Below, piece after piece: positions 12,201-22,590 of a stretch of 64,000 nucleotides of DNA. The stretch is from Nematopogon swammerdamellus. Lineage: Eukaryota; Arthropoda; Insecta; Lepidoptera; Adelidae. The notes under the pieces were generated by a model that was not told where the DNA came from, searched no databases, and worked only from the letters and a program-made list of their open reading frames with translations. Location: the NCBI GenBank assembly GCA_946902875.1, contig OX336343.1, positions 5,445,754 through 5,509,753 of the forward strand, written 5' to 3'. Within the stretch, counting starts at the first letter, position 1. Every line of letters starts with the position of its first letter. The translations under genes and the position numbers were made by a program.

Positions 12201-15200
12201 GCGAAGTGGATCACATGTAAATAACTTGTAACATGGGATATGACTCCCTTCTTATATGACTAGGTGGTAGTGTTTAACCTGCCCGGGTTGATACCACCGC
12301 ACTGAATGAAAGGTCGGTCGAAACGTCTATGTAAATAGTTTGTCTATTCCGTCCAGTTCAGTGTAGCCGGCACGACCGAAGGGAAGAACTGACGTGGCAC
12401 CAAGTTCATCCGGTGTTATGGGCTGACATCACGGATGTTGTAGGTAGGGCTGCCACCTTTAAAAACCGGCAAACCCGGAGTATTCAGAAAATTCATTTTT
12501 TTTTAATCTTAAATTTTCAGAGGTATAATAACGACAATAATTAGGTAGGTATATTAACGATACAACTTAAACAATGCTGCTATAGTATGGAGGAAATCAA
12601 GCAATATGAAGAAAAGTCGTAGCCATCTCTTCTATATACCTACGACAGGTATGGATGTGTTCGTCTTGGTCTCTAGTATACCCATTATTATTTCTCTATG
12701 AGTATACCGAACTGCCTGTCGTAAAGCGGAAAAGTGGGGACTTTGGTAGCTATGACGTCACAAAGATGGCGCCGACAGTTATAGATTTTTGCACATATCT
12801 CGAGTTCTGTTTCATCAAATTGATTGTGTGAGGTGTTGTTGGAAAGCTAATGAAATGTTCTATGATTGCTTCTTTGAGACCTATTGCCTAAATGTAAATA
12901 CAAAAATAAATACAAAATAAATACAATTTTTAAAATCATATTTTTTATTTGCTTGTGATTTTTTTTATCAACTTTTCTTGCTCTGGTTTCTTCAAATACT
13001 TTAAAAATTATTGACAGGTCATATTATAATTAATCTTTACAATTAACTCCGACTTCACCATGTCGACTGATAAGCAGGTTTCTCGTCTGCCCATAAATTT
13101 TTTAATAAGAAAAATACGTATTCCACAAATTCATTGATAATCGGTATTGAAAAAAAAATTCACAGATTTCGTACACAAAATCTGTGAATTTATTTTTTTC
13201 AAAAAGGTTGACCTACAGGGCAAACCCTTAACCTGATCGTCTTTGTTTAGGCTCAAATTGTAGCTGACTAAATTGTCCAGAGGAGTTTTTCTCAAATTTT
13301 TGATATCATTCTTCGTTTCCAAAATATCGAGCGCCAAAATAAAAAATTCGGGAAAAATTTAATTTTCTTTTCATTATTTCAGCCATAACTTTTTTTGTTT
13401 TTTACTTTCTCAAATAATTCTTTTTGCACCTTACAGCTCTCATGAATACGCGTCTTTTGAGTCCACTCCGCTCCGATCATCCAGTGATTCAGTCAGTCGT
13501 CGTCGAGCCGAATTCACCGCTCGGCTCGACGCACCACCCGCCCGGTCTGACCCGGAGATATACGATGCTAACCCGTAGCCCAGATGTACACCATTCAAAC
13601 CCGTAGACTCCGGGTCAAACCCGGAGGGGTGGCAGGCCTAGTTGTAGGTGATGTAGCCAACCGTGTCAGTTTCCATAAAAAAAAAAAAAAAAAAAAGATG
13701 ATAGATAATAATTAAATAACAGACACCGGGACAGGTGAAACTATAAATAAAAGCTTGTAAAAACTCATCAATTTGTAAACTTGAAATACCTACCTAAGTA
13801 TCTGGTTTGGGTGATGTGATGTGGTTAGGAAGGAAGGCTCTCCAAAGTTCAGTTCGATCTAAGGCCTACTATCTTAAATTCGGCCGTGGCGGAACGCAAG
13901 CCGAACTCCATTTTTGGGGCCGAACATTCGGTCGGCCTCTACCGTGAGGTCATGAGGCCACACTGATGCCAATGAGGCCCAATGTTGCCAATGAGATTAT
14001 ACCTATTACATTAATTATGTAATGCGCTCAGAACAAGAACCACCCAATTAAGACGACCAACCTTACATGTGGCGGGTGGCCGAGTGGTCTGGGCGTCGGC
14101 TACTCTTGCGAGAGGTCCGGGTTTCGAATCCGGTTGGCGTGTACCAATGAGTTTTTTCGGATTTGAAAAATTTACGTGCATATGCCTTCACCCACTGCTC
14201 CATGGTTCAAGGATCCACGGATTCTATGTAAAAATGTAGGTCCATTGGGTTGACTGGAGGAAATTGCCTTAGGCAATAAGCCCGCCCTTGCCACACATGA
14301 AGTGGCATAAAGTGTGTTATATAGGTATATATATTATATATAATCTTTACCTACATCGTAGTACCCAACAATAGTATTTACCCTAACCTTGTACTTAATA
14401 GTTAAACAAAATCAAAACTGAGCAGAAATATCTGGCGGGTGTGGTCGACCCTCGACGCATGCGTCTCCAAGGTTTATGTGATGTGGCCTACCTACACTAC
14501 ACCGCTATAGCTAATCTAACCAGTTACAGCACGCACCGAATGTAGCGTAGCGACCTACATTTACATTACTCACGTATAATTCGCCAAACCACCTGGATGA
14601 CCTTGCGCAACTTCGAGGCCAAATAAAAAAGTTTTATGAAATGAAACGTCCGTCACTGAATGAAATATCGGTCGAAACAACTATGTAAATAGTTCGTGTT
14701 TTCAGTCCAGTTCATGTAGCCGGCACGACCGAATGGAAGCACTGACATGGCACCTAGTTCACCAAGGTGTTTTGAGCTGCCATCACGGATGTTGCAGGCG
14801 ATGTAGCCAACCTTACTTATTCAGTTTCCATAAAAAGACTTGTAGAGAAGCTGTATGTAAAATCTCTCTTAGCTGGTCACTTGATTCCCAATGGCCTCGA
14901 CAATCGCTAAACGATGGATCGCTTCGAAAATCATATTCTCGCAGTCTTCTACCAATCTAGTCTACTACCAACCACCTTCCTACCAACAATACATATAAAT
15001 ATGCACCATCTTTATGAACGCCGAAAAAGCCTTATAGGTACTTATAAGAATGTTCATTGACAAGATTTGTGATTTGACCTCGACACGTCCGTTTATCAAT
15101 CGGGTCGCGGTTATGTTATGGGTCGAGGTACTCTCATCAGTGTGACATCATCGGTTGTTTACTCACGCTACTTTATTACTCACTCACCCTCCGATGATGT

Positions 15201-17796
15201 CACCACAGCACAAACAGGCCACACAGCACAAATCCGAACCGCTTGCTTCGCCCTTTTGCACCGCTCTACGCCCTTTTCCGCGTCATTGTTTATGGTAGGC
15301 ATTTAATAGGGCTAGGCCGTGTGTGACCTACTAAGTTACAATTAGGACAAACGAGACGGCCACGATGACGCCAGCACTTGCATCCAGGGCATTCCAGGGT
15401 CGACGCAGAAGTTTGGGAGCTCTCAGAGAATTTTATAATAATTTACATGAATTGGGCGAGAGCTGATGAAAAACCATTAGCTCTTTTTAATAATTTTGCA
15501 GGCCCGTATACTATGATTTTGGCCTCAGGTTTAATCCAATTAGGTTTAAACCATGGAAACAAATATTGGGTATTTATTTTCTTTGGGTAGGTATTCAAAA
15601 GGTGCGTTAATAAAATCTACGACAACCGTTTTGTCCGTCTTGTTGCAAGCACGGTACCTCGCTGAGCTAGGAATGGTGCTATTGGCCGTATCTGATTGTC
15701 CGATGGACTCTTGGGCACAGCTACGGTGTCAGTATACCCATAAGGTGTCTAAGGACGCCCATAACAAAATTGTATAACAAAATTACGAGGTACCCGAGGC
15801 AACCTCCGCAATTCCGCAAACCGAATGCCTGTTGAATTACTATCTTTGTTTGTAGCAGCCATCTCAGCATTTGCCCTATTTTTTCACAAACTGTCATCAA
15901 TCACTCATCAGGTACTTGCCTTGGCAGACCAAACGACTTGCAGTGGAAAGGCGAAATCCTATGCGAAATCCCTATGGGATTAGGGACTAGGATGCACTTT
16001 TGAATGTAGCATCGACGTAGAAGGTCACAACGAACGACAGTATTGGTATTGGTTGGTACCGCACTATTGATGTCATCCAGATGTAGAGGAGCGTGCGTGT
16101 TCGATTTTTAAATGTTGATTCCAGCATTGAACTCACAGTATCGTATTTTCCACAGGCGTTGACGTGCGCGTGCGTTGCTCTCCACTATCACAGCTACAAC
16201 CTGGAGCCTGAGGTGGGGATGCTGGTCACTGGAACCTTCGTTGGTTACCTCATCATATTCGCCGGAGCCGCTGCAGGTGATTGCAGTGATAATTAAATAA
16301 GTTAGCTTTTCTTATCTGATCCCAAATACGACTTTGGCGATGACAGGATAAGATTTAGCAACGAATTATAAAGTTGAATTAAAACAGACACACGCAAATC
16401 ACTAGAGGTTGGCAAGGGAAAGTTTTACAATACCGGGGACTTACCCCATTAAAAGTTCAGGTTAGGAATATTTCAATGTAGACTAAGCTTTTGTAGAATA
16501 CAGATGACGCAACAGCTTATAAGAGAGAGTAATCCCAAATATAATAGGGGACGAATTGCTATCGAGATAAGGTTCTTATTACAGTGTTTAACAGTCGTAA
16601 GCTTGCTGCGTATCATTGCCATAGTTCAATTTCTAGCTCCCACGTTATGTCGACTTTTTCCAATCTTTCTACTACAAGGTACGTTGCTGTTTGTCGAGAA
16701 ACCCGTTCTCCGCACTGAGACCATATCCAGTCCATTGTATGTTATATTTCCTCTATAGCAATGATGGTAACGTGGTAATTTGTGACATTGCAGGATACTT
16801 GCTGCAGACACCCACCGCCAAACGCATCGACATCTTCTATTCGCTGGTCGGCGTAGCTCTCTTCGTGGCCAGTGGGGCCGTCATCATTGACAAGTCAGTA
16901 TTTATCTTGTTATCTTCTCTTTTATACTATTATATAACGCTTTTTAGTTAAAAACAGCCACTTCAACCTCTGAAGTACCTCGTTTTTAACCTAAAAAGAA
17001 AAATCTAAATCGGTTGGGTATAGAACTATTCGTCCATTTGTCATGCACACGCTTATGCAAATTTACGAATTTGATAATTCCTCATGTATCATGTCACCAG
17101 AACTTGACCGAATATACATGGGACCACCTGTAAGGTACCCCTTTCTATTAAAAAAAAATAATAATCGAAATAGGTTGGCGGGGTATAGAATTAATTAGGT
17201 ATTCGTCAATTTGTCATGCACATGCTTATGCAAATTTAAGAGTTTGATAATTTCCTCATGGATCCTATCATCAGAACTTGACCAAATTTATTTGAAGGTA
17301 CCCCCTTTCTTATATAAAAAAGAAGAATCATCGAAATCACACCAATTATAAAATGCAATGCATGTCTGTCTATCTGTCCGTCTATCTAAATTGACATAAC
17401 AGGTGTCTGTGCAGCTTTCGATAATATTATCATCGTGAATTTCTTGAGCGAAAACCTTGCGAGAAGCGCGAAAATAATATGACTGTATAGTAGGTACTAT
17501 TTAGTCAGCGTTTTAGCACGCGTTAGTGTCCACTGCTAGACATATGCTTCTCCAAACCTCTCTAATCGTCTACTAAGTACTCGCAAAACTAAATTCATTT
17601 TCGTCTTGAACGTAATCAAAATTTGAAGGGTGTTAAGTAGCTAGATGATCATTTAGCCTAAAATAATTGAGTGTGTTGCAGATACCAGCACGGTCGCGGT
17701 GACTGGAGAGACAAGAACCTGGCCAAGGCCTCGCTGGCCATCATCAACGGAGCCATTCTTCTCTTGGACGCCGTGCTCACGCAGCGAGGGGGTTAA
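3222..17796 (+). CDS. Four-transmembrane MARVEL/snakeskin-like protein, four exons
   Basis: Joined exons 3222-3263, 16156-16276, 16794-16893 and 17682-17796 give a 125-residue protein with every intron GT/AG and every phase matching (0, 1, 2). Predicted membrane spans are at residues about 7-25, 36-57, 69-87 and 102-120. Short loops separate them, and one charged loop (about 88-100, HGRGDWRDKN) lies between spans 3 and 4. The size, GTFVGYLI in span 2 and the GAILLLDAVL ending resemble insect snakeskin, a four-span protein of smooth septate junctions in gut epithelium. The resemblance is of pattern, so orthology is not claimed. No catalytic motif is present, so a membrane or junction scaffold role is inference. 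The start is supported by an in-frame upstream TGA at 3201 and by a G at +4. Intron 1 is about 12.9 kb and full of transposons. Confidence 0.85.
4451..4822 (+). mobile_element. SINE family A, full length
   Basis: The best plus-strand copy: head GCCTCGGTAGCTCAGTGG, B box GGTTCGGATTCC at about 4555, body, then GTTTCCATAAAAAA tail. Confidence 0.85.
5033..5452 (+). mobile_element. MITE family M (GGTTCCGTA type)
   Basis: Starts CGGCCATGTGCGAGTCGAAC...GGTTTCCGTATC and ends TACGGAACCCTAA. Contains a (CAGA)n microsatellite near 5350-5400. The same layout recurs at 6381, 8437, 18164, 33826, 42532, 46229 and 58678. No coding capacity. Confidence 0.75.
6381..6795 (-). mobile_element. MITE family M, reverse orientation
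   Basis: Begins ATGGTTCCGTATCCATACGG and ends ...ACGCGAGTAAAACTCTCAC, the mirror of the copy at 5033. (TCTG)-rich stretch near the left end. Confidence 0.75.
7057..7156 (-). mobile_element. SINE family A, 3' fragment
   Basis: Poly-T (A tail on the minus strand) followed by the reverse complement of the family A 3' end (GATGTCAGCCCATAACA). Flanked by inverted copies of CAGACTCTGCG. Confidence 0.75.
7302..7809. mobile_element. Non-autonomous element with about 48-bp inverted ends
   Basis: Left end AAGGTCTTTCAAAATTAGT...GGGGGGGTTCTGTATC. The right end is its reverse complement with one or two mismatches. The interior is AT-rich without a transposase. Short T/A flanks do not settle the superfamily. 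Confidence 0.8.
8065..8370 (+). mobile_element. Interspersed repeat family C
   Basis: Carries the recurring blocks GCATGTCGTAAAAGGCGACT, GGTGGGTCTTCGTGCC and CCGATTGTCGGG, ending in a (TATG)n stretch. Other copies lie at 25700, 40770, 43108, 48000, 56868/57870 and 60122. Class unknown; probably the tail of a retroelement. Confidence 0.7.
8437..9951 (-). mobile_element. Expanded MITE family M with four internal tandem repeats
   Basis: Ends GGGTTCCGTACCTC (left) and ...CGGAACCCTCGGTGCGCGAG (right), as in short copies of about 400 bp. The interior instead holds four direct copies of a roughly 312-bp unit, each starting near a TGTCAAG...CTTTTTCTCAG box at about 8514, 8820, 9136 and 9450. Confidence 0.8.
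8514..9765 (+). repeat. Four tandem units of about 306-316 bp
   Basis: Each unit shares CTCAGGAACGG, AAATTGAAATTAAT, GCTTCTAAATCAA and CAAAACCTATAGGGTA blocks in the same order, with moderate divergence. Non-coding. Confidence 0.8.
10731..11026 (-). mobile_element. SINE family A, nearly complete
   Basis: Reverse-complement family A body from the GGTTGGCTACATCACCTAC end through the B-box region; the A-box end is lost at about 11027. Confidence 0.75.
11660..11860 (+). repeat. Retroelement tail repeat, family D
   Basis: AGAATAGAAT start, TGCACACAAAAACA and GCAAAGGCGGACTTATCACT blocks. Same order as at 44213-44400 and in part at 36815-37035. Probably the 3' end of a non-LTR element with a GAATA tail. 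Confidence 0.55.
12241..13682 (+). mobile_element. SINE family A split by a hAT-type insertion
   Basis: The SINE body runs from 12241 to 12444 and resumes at 13649 through the GTTTCCATAAAA tail at about 13682. The break lies exactly at the 8-bp duplication GTTGTAGG (12437-12444 and 13641-13648). The 5' head of this SINE is missing. Confidence 0.85.
12445..13640. mobile_element. Non-autonomous hAT-type element, 1196 bp
   Basis: Inverted ends TAGGGCTGCCACC and, read inward from the right, TAGGCCTGCCACC; both are followed by a CCCGGAGT-containing subterminal stretch. Flanked by the perfect 8-bp target duplication GTTGTAGG. An 8-bp duplication and TAGGG-type ends are characteristic of hAT transposons. 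No transposase is encoded. Confidence 0.88.
14066..14330 (+). mobile_element. SINE family B variant with tRNA-like head
   Basis: Head GCGGGTGGCCGAGTGGTCTG with a degenerate B box (GGGTTTCGAATCC) resembles a class II (Leu/Ser-like) tRNA. The tail GAGGAAATTGCCTTAGGC differs from the other family B copies, suggesting a different 3' partner. Confidence 0.7.
14648..14838 (+). mobile_element. SINE family A, 3' half
   Basis: Body from CACTGAATGAAATATCGGTCG through CAGTTTCCATAAAAA. Confidence 0.7.
15600..15780 (+). mobile_element. LINE tail fragment
   Basis: Shares AAATCTACGACAACCGTTTT-type and GGTGTCTAAGGACGCCCATA stretches with the LINE remnants at 39180-39320 and 36580. No open frame retained. 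Confidence 0.5.
16156..16276 (+). CDS. Four-span protein gene, exon 2
   Basis: Acceptor TTTTCCACAG, donor GTGATT. Encodes residues 15-54 plus one base of codon 55: the remainder of span 1, the extracellular-type loop and span 2. Confidence 0.85.
16794..16893 (+). CDS. Four-span protein gene, exon 3
   Basis: Acceptor GACATTGCAG, donor GTCAGT. Completes Gly55 and carries the third span, ending in the split Lys88 codon. Confidence 0.85.
16985..17340 (+). repeat. Two tandem units of about 180 bp in intron 3
   Basis: Both units contain TTTGTCATGCACA, TGCTTATGCAAATTTA, TTTGATAATT and CAGAACTTGACC in order, followed by GGTACCCC. A partial duplication without coding content. A short RTE tail fragment lies at about 17525-17570. 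Confidence 0.75.
17682..17796 (+). CDS. Four-span protein gene, exon 4 with stop
   Basis: Acceptor GTGTGTTGCAG. Completes Lys88, encodes the charged loop and fourth span, and ends TAA at 17794-17796. No polyadenylation signal can be assigned with confidence; AATAAA near 18153 and near 20450 are candidates. Confidence 0.85.
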
Positions 17797-18163
17797 ACTG
17801 ACAACCACCAAACCCGATGGATCATTCACTCACTAGTTACGCTATAACATCAGATGGCGCTCTATCTATGAGCGCGTTCTGAAACATGCTGAATGAACAG
17901 ATCCAGTCGACCTTTCTCAGTTCTAACATTGACCGTACATTCTAGCTGTTCATAGTTCATACGAGTTCTTCCGTAATAAGCGTTTGATAAATAGTGAGGT
18001 ACCTAGACCTACAAGGGGATAGTTTTTTAAAAATCTAATTTGGAAAATTTTTATTATTCTTGGCTTAGAGATTTTATTTTTAATTTTAATATAGTTTACC
18101 ATATTTTGGCTTTCCACCTCATAGAATCTTACGGTAAATAAGGTTACGATGACAAATAAAAAA

Positions 18164-18478
18164 AAAGTGGTCAAGTGCGAGTCCAACTCGCGGGGAGAGG
18201 GTTCCGTACCATTCCGTTTTCCGGGAGAGACTTTAAGAGACTCGACTCGAATACGTCACATGACGCACTTTCTAACTTGTCCCCCAAAATTTAAGGCCAA
18301 AATCTAAATTCGTTTGTTTGCGTCCGTTTTGGGTCATAAAAGTTTATAATATGTACTTGTACTTTCGTCCAGTAGATTCGGAGAAAATAAGCTGGGACGG
18401 ACGGGCAGCCAGACAGACAGACACGAGATCCTATAACGTTCCGTTTTTTTTCCTCTTTTGAGGTTCGGAACCCCTAAA
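18164..18478 (+). mobile_element. MITE family M
   Basis: Starts GTGGTCAAGTGCGAGTCCAAC with GGGTTCCGTACC and ends GTTCGGAACCCCTAAAT. Confidence 0.7.
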
Positions 18479-18882
18479 TAAGACAACAAGTTAGGTAGTT
18501 AGAACTGACGCTCCACCTGGTCTGTACGTTCTTCAACAATAAAAAAGGAACCTATAAAACAGGGTCGTTGAGTTGGTGAATAATCCTTCGGGTGCCTATA
18601 TACGTAAGCGACCACAATTACGAATTTGTCCGATGTGGTCACGTCATTCACCTGGCCACAAGGCCAAACTCTATACCTCATCATCATGCCTCATACGTTC
18701 AACTCACACAGACTGGCTCTTAGTGCATGTCTTGTGTAATCCTGAAAGTCTAATGATAATCTTCACTCAAGCATTTCTATTTGACATCACAAAACAATGC
18801 CTCAAAGTAGAAATAAACACATAGTACAAACACATACCTACTTATATTATGAATCGTAACCTCTTCTATGCTGGAGTGCTAG

Positions 18883-19147
18883 GTAGAGAGCGTTTCAACT
18901 ATATCTTCCCTTCGCCGTTATGTTGGCTCCACTGTCTATCTGTCAAAACAGCGTTGAGGGTTGCTGTGTGTACAGATTTACCCGTAATTATCGGTATGTA
19001 CCGTATTTATTATATGGTAAATGCCTATTACATTATTAGGTAATATAACCTTCACAATCTGGCAACACGAATTTAAGCACTGACAGTGACACTGGCAGTG
19101 GGTCCAACATAACGGCGAAGGGAAGATTTAGTTGAAACGCTCTCTAC
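18883..19147. mobile_element. Palindromic MITE with long inverted arms
   Basis: Left arm GTAGAGAGCGTTTCAACT...CCCTTCGCCGTTATGTTGG. The right arm is its reverse complement, ending GAAACGCTCTCTAC. Arms of about 50-60 bp; no clear target duplication. It lies 3' of the four-span protein gene. The interval 19150-20736 is AT-rich with no supported gene. Confidence 0.75.
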
Positions 19148-20642
19148 AAGGATTTAATGACACTTGGATGACATTAGTGTTAGTTTCCTTTCGTTTAGTT
19201 AAAAAAGTGACGTTTCACAAAATGGCGGCCGAGAGGGCGGCGTTAACTCCTAAATAATGATTTAGACCACTTGACAAAAGATCCTTGTCGCATGTTAAAT
19301 ATATTTTTTAATATTTGCCTCAGATGTTAAACCTTTGGTGCCCAAGAATATTATGAACAGAAAGAATTGAGTACTTACTGCCAAATTTCACAAATACAAA
19401 ATACACCTTATTCTGTGGCATTATAGATCATTTTCCGTCTACTGTTTAACATTAGCTATGTTTACACACAATACGAGCTGAGTGAGATTGAAGAGAGCGA
19501 TAGTTAGTGCCCCCACTATTGATGACATCACGGTGAAGGAGCGTGTTCGAATTTTAAATTTTGATCCAGCTTTCTCATTGGACTTTCGGTTTATACAATG
19601 TGCAACAGTAAAAATCTTTGTACAGTGCAGTGCCATTTTTAATTCAACAACAACAAAAAACTGCAAAAATATCGCAAGTGATCGAGCTACCCATTTCTAC
19701 GAAGTGTTCTGCCTTATATTTAAAATAATTTATCTACTTATTTAATTATTGTCTAAGCGAATAGAATACAATGACTAAGGCATTTATATAAACTCGATTT
19801 GAATGTAAACGTTGACAAAATCTTTTATATTTCTAAGCTTATTTTATAGTGTAACATAATTGTAGGTAACTACACGAATAGGTGTTCGTTTAAAATTTAA
19901 ATTTGTCTGTTAAATGTGCATTGTGTAATGCCTATTTTTTGTAATACTTATACGCAAGTCTTGTAGGCTACGTCTTAAATATATATTTTTAGAATACAAA
20001 TTAACCAGTGTGCATTACATTTTCAAATATTGTAGATTTGTTTACTCGCATCTATACGTATACCTGATTATCTATTACATTCCCTGATTTGATATCTATA
20101 TCATAGAGAATACCAACAAAACAAAACAAACATGTCTGCGCGGTGCTTTAGTGCGACAACAAATTGCAGTAACTATTTGTTAGTGTGTACGTGCTAGAAA
20201 CCCGGCTTTAGTATACACAAGTTTGTCCGTGTGCCAAACTATAATGGCGCAATCACTGGACCTATGCATGTGCTTATATTATAATAGTACGTATAAGTTT
20301 TAAGTGTGCTTTTATAAATATTACTTATAGGTAAGTTTGAAGTGATTTTTTTACGCAAATTTACATATTCCTTCATAGCTATATTTACACACTTTGATAC
20401 AAACGAATCATATAATTTTTGTCAATGTTGTATTAAAAACGAATAATGTTAATAAATGTTTTTGAATAATTATTTGTATTTAATTTTTTACAAACTGTGC
20501 TCTATACAGGGTACTAAAAAGGTACTAATCTAGTGACTAAAGTTTGCAATAATTATACATATAGTTTACCCACAACCGAACCAAGAGCTCTCAATATTGA
20601 AAAATGTTGGCTCCACACATTTTTTCAATATACTTTTTTACT

Positions 20643-20648
20643 TTTAAT
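20643..20648 (-). terminator. Possible polyadenylation signal (ATTAAA) for IR copy 1
   Basis: Minus-strand ATTAAA about 90 bases past the stop codon; a common variant signal but weak evidence alone. Confidence 0.3.
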
Positions 20649-20736
20649 GCCAATACTTTTTCTCCATATTAGAGAACAAAATTTCATCTGAAATACCAAT
20701 CTACTTCAAAATAATAGCACGGAAGGTTTAAGACGT

Positions 20737-22590
20737 CTATCCGTTAACAAATCCGTTATAATGTCTAAAAGTGATAAGTTCAGCAATAAACACAAAAATT
20801 GAGCAGAGTGCGCCGAATATCAGGCAAAAGAAGCAGCCTGCCACCTGCTGCAGCGTGAGCGGCTCCGGCTGCGCGGGCAGCGCGGCGGCCGGGGCGGCGG
20901 CGGCGGCGGGGGAGGAGGGTCCCGGCGCTGCCGCGCTCAGCAGCAGCCCGCTCTCCCGCATGCGCGTCAGCCACGCGTCCAGCGCGCGCGTCAGCGGCGA
21001 GCGGCGCCGCGCGAACACCACCAGCGGCAGCGTGACGATCGGCTCCGGCAGCACGTGCACGCACGAGCGCAGGGCGCGCCCCGCGCACGCCGCCCACACG
21101 TACTCCAGCGACACCGGCGTCACGAACCGCGCCCGCCCCGACCCCATCCGCTCGAACAGCTCGTCGAACTCCTCGTCAGGCACCTCCACGTACCGCGCCA
21201 TGACGTCCGGCTCGCGGTCGAAGTGCACGGCCGCCCCGCGCTTGCCGCCGTACTGGTACCCGGCCGCGACCGCCTCCTCGAGCGTCGCGAAATCGCCCGC
21301 CGGTACCTCGCTCTTGAGCGCTCCGATCAGCGAGCTCTGGTAAGCGCTGCGCACGGTGAACGCGAACCACACCCACATGCTCACCAGGTAGAAATCGCGG
21401 AACTTCCTCGGCTCGATCCGCACCGGCTGGCCGAGCATCGCGCCCCACGCGCGGAACGCGGCCCCCTCGACCGTCTCGATACGCCTGAAGTACTTGCGGC
21501 AGGAGCGCCGCACGCGGGGAACTCTCATACCAGCGAGGAAGCCGAACACGAGCGAGAGGGTCGCGAGCAGGCCCGCCCACGCGCCGCGGCTGAGCGGCGC
21601 GAGCAGGCGCCCCCAGGCCGGCGCCACCGCCACCGGCGGCCCCACCCAACACACGTCCAGGTAGTAGTACGGGGAGGAGAGGTCAAGCGCGCGCGCCAGC
21701 TCCGCGCTCGGCACGGCCGAGCTCAGCGAGAGGTTAGCGCGTCCGTGCAGCAAGTCGCCGAGCGAGCCGCTCGAGTTGTTCGCGCCGTCCGACTCCACCG
21801 CCGCGTACTCCGCCACCGCAAACACCGGCGTGAAGTCGAGCACGCGCTGCAGCAGCCGCACTATCTCCATCTTCACCATCTCCACCGGGATCGTGTCCGT
21901 TCCGAGAGGATGGTACAGTTTAGTGATTGATATGAACAGTGGACAACCGTGAAAGGAGTTCATTTTGTTCGCATACAAGCTCTCGTCGCTGGTATGATTC
22001 ATCCGACCTTTTTCGTCTGAGAAAGCGATGAGAACCGGAGAGGAGTCGCCGCAGCCCGCGCCGCGACTGTACGGGTAGTAAGTGTATAGCTCAACGCGAC
22101 CTCCGGCCGTTGCCGTCACTATTACTACGTCGGTAGCATACAGCCTCCACATGGCCTCGCTCACTCGCGAAATATCCCCGGAATCCAGTGCTATTGCTAT
22201 CATAAATCGAGCGGTTGTATCGACTAGATCTTTTCCCTTTAAGTTTGGCTTCAATTCTGTTAAAAGCTGAAAGAAATCCGCTACCGTACCGATAAAAATG
22301 ATAATCTGTTTCGGAAGGGGCTCGAAAGCTTGAATACTCAAAACTACAGAACCATTGAACCTTCTTAGGAATTCGTTTACTACAAATACATTTACACCCT
22401 TACTTAACACCATAGTTTCTCTTTGCGGGTCGAAGTGTTGCTGAACTTCTTCTATAACGGTATCTAGTATTTTGTAGATAACCAAGTTTTGCGTGCCGTC
22501 AATTGATAGTTTTAAGACAGCACTGCTGATATAAAGTTTGAGCATCAGTAAACTTATTAACATACACAATTTCATGGTTTTGAACAACAT
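20737..22590 (-). CDS. Divergent ionotropic receptor (IR), intronless, copy 1
   Basis: Insect IRs are iGluR-related ligand-gated channels of chemosensory dendrites. The protein is 617 residues from the first ATG (22590). The open frame continues upstream to about 22743 but has no ATG there. It begins with a signal peptide (MLFKTMKLCMLISLLMLKL). A variable amino-terminal region includes HGCPLF at about 214-219 and is followed by S1. Span M1 lies at about 335-357, the pore loop at 379-394, M2 at 399-423 with the family signature RSAYQSSLIGAL, S2 follows, and M3 is at 583-607. An Ala/Pro-rich linker (about 553-577) sits between S2 and M3. The canonical glutamate-binding residues are not evident, as expected for divergent IRs. 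The C-terminal half is strikingly GC-rich. The head-to-tail neighbour at 23204 is a relative, but the two are far diverged. No subfamily name is assigned. Confidence 0.92.
   Translation of the reverse strand: MLFKTMKLCMLISLLMLKLYISSAVLKLSIDGTQNLVIYKILDTVIEEVQQHFDPQRETMVLSKGVNVFVVNEFLRRFNGSVVLSIQAFEPLPKQIIIFIGTVADFFQLLTELKPNLKGKDLVDTTARFMIAIALDSGDISRVSEAMWRLYATDVVIVTATAGGRVELYTYYPYSRGAGCGDSSPVLIAFSDEKGRMNHTSDESLYANKMNSFHGCPLFISITKLYHPLGTDTIPVEMVKMEIVRLLQRVLDFTPVFAVAEYAAVESDGANNSSGSLGDLLHGRANLSLSSAVPSAELARALDLSSPYYYLDVCWVGPPVAVAPAWGRLLAPLSRGAWAGLLATLSLVFGFLAGMRVPRVRRSCRKYFRRIETVEGAAFRAWGAMLGQPVRIEPRKFRDFYLVSMWVWFAFTVRSAYQSSLIGALKSEVPAGDFATLEEAVAAGYQYGGKRGAAVHFDREPDVMARYVEVPDEEFDELFERMGSGRARFVTPVSLEYVWAACAGRALRSCVHVLPEPIVTLPLVVFARRRSPLTRALDAWLTRMRESGLLLSAAAPGPSSPAAAAAPAAALPAQPEPLTLQQVAGCFFCLIFGALCSIFVFIAELITFRHYNGFVNG

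Larger units (their letters stand above)
3264..16155 (+). other. Intron 1 of the four-span protein gene; stretches without named features
   Basis: Between the repeats listed separately, 3270-4450, 5453-6380 and 14840-15600 show no gene that I can support. They hold AT-rich sequence. A hairpin at 5630-5700 has GTATTA arms around GCGCAGCGACGTAATAC and recurs at about 30370-30420. Short repeat remnants lie near 9960-10330 and 11080-11320. Confidence 0.6.

Noticed and set aside
20771..21930. Long open frames on the plus strand opposite IR copy 1 (190 and 291 codons), and shifted minus-strand frames
   Set aside because: Shadows created by the GC-rich coding half of the receptor; composition is Arg/Ala/Pro-rich with no domain.
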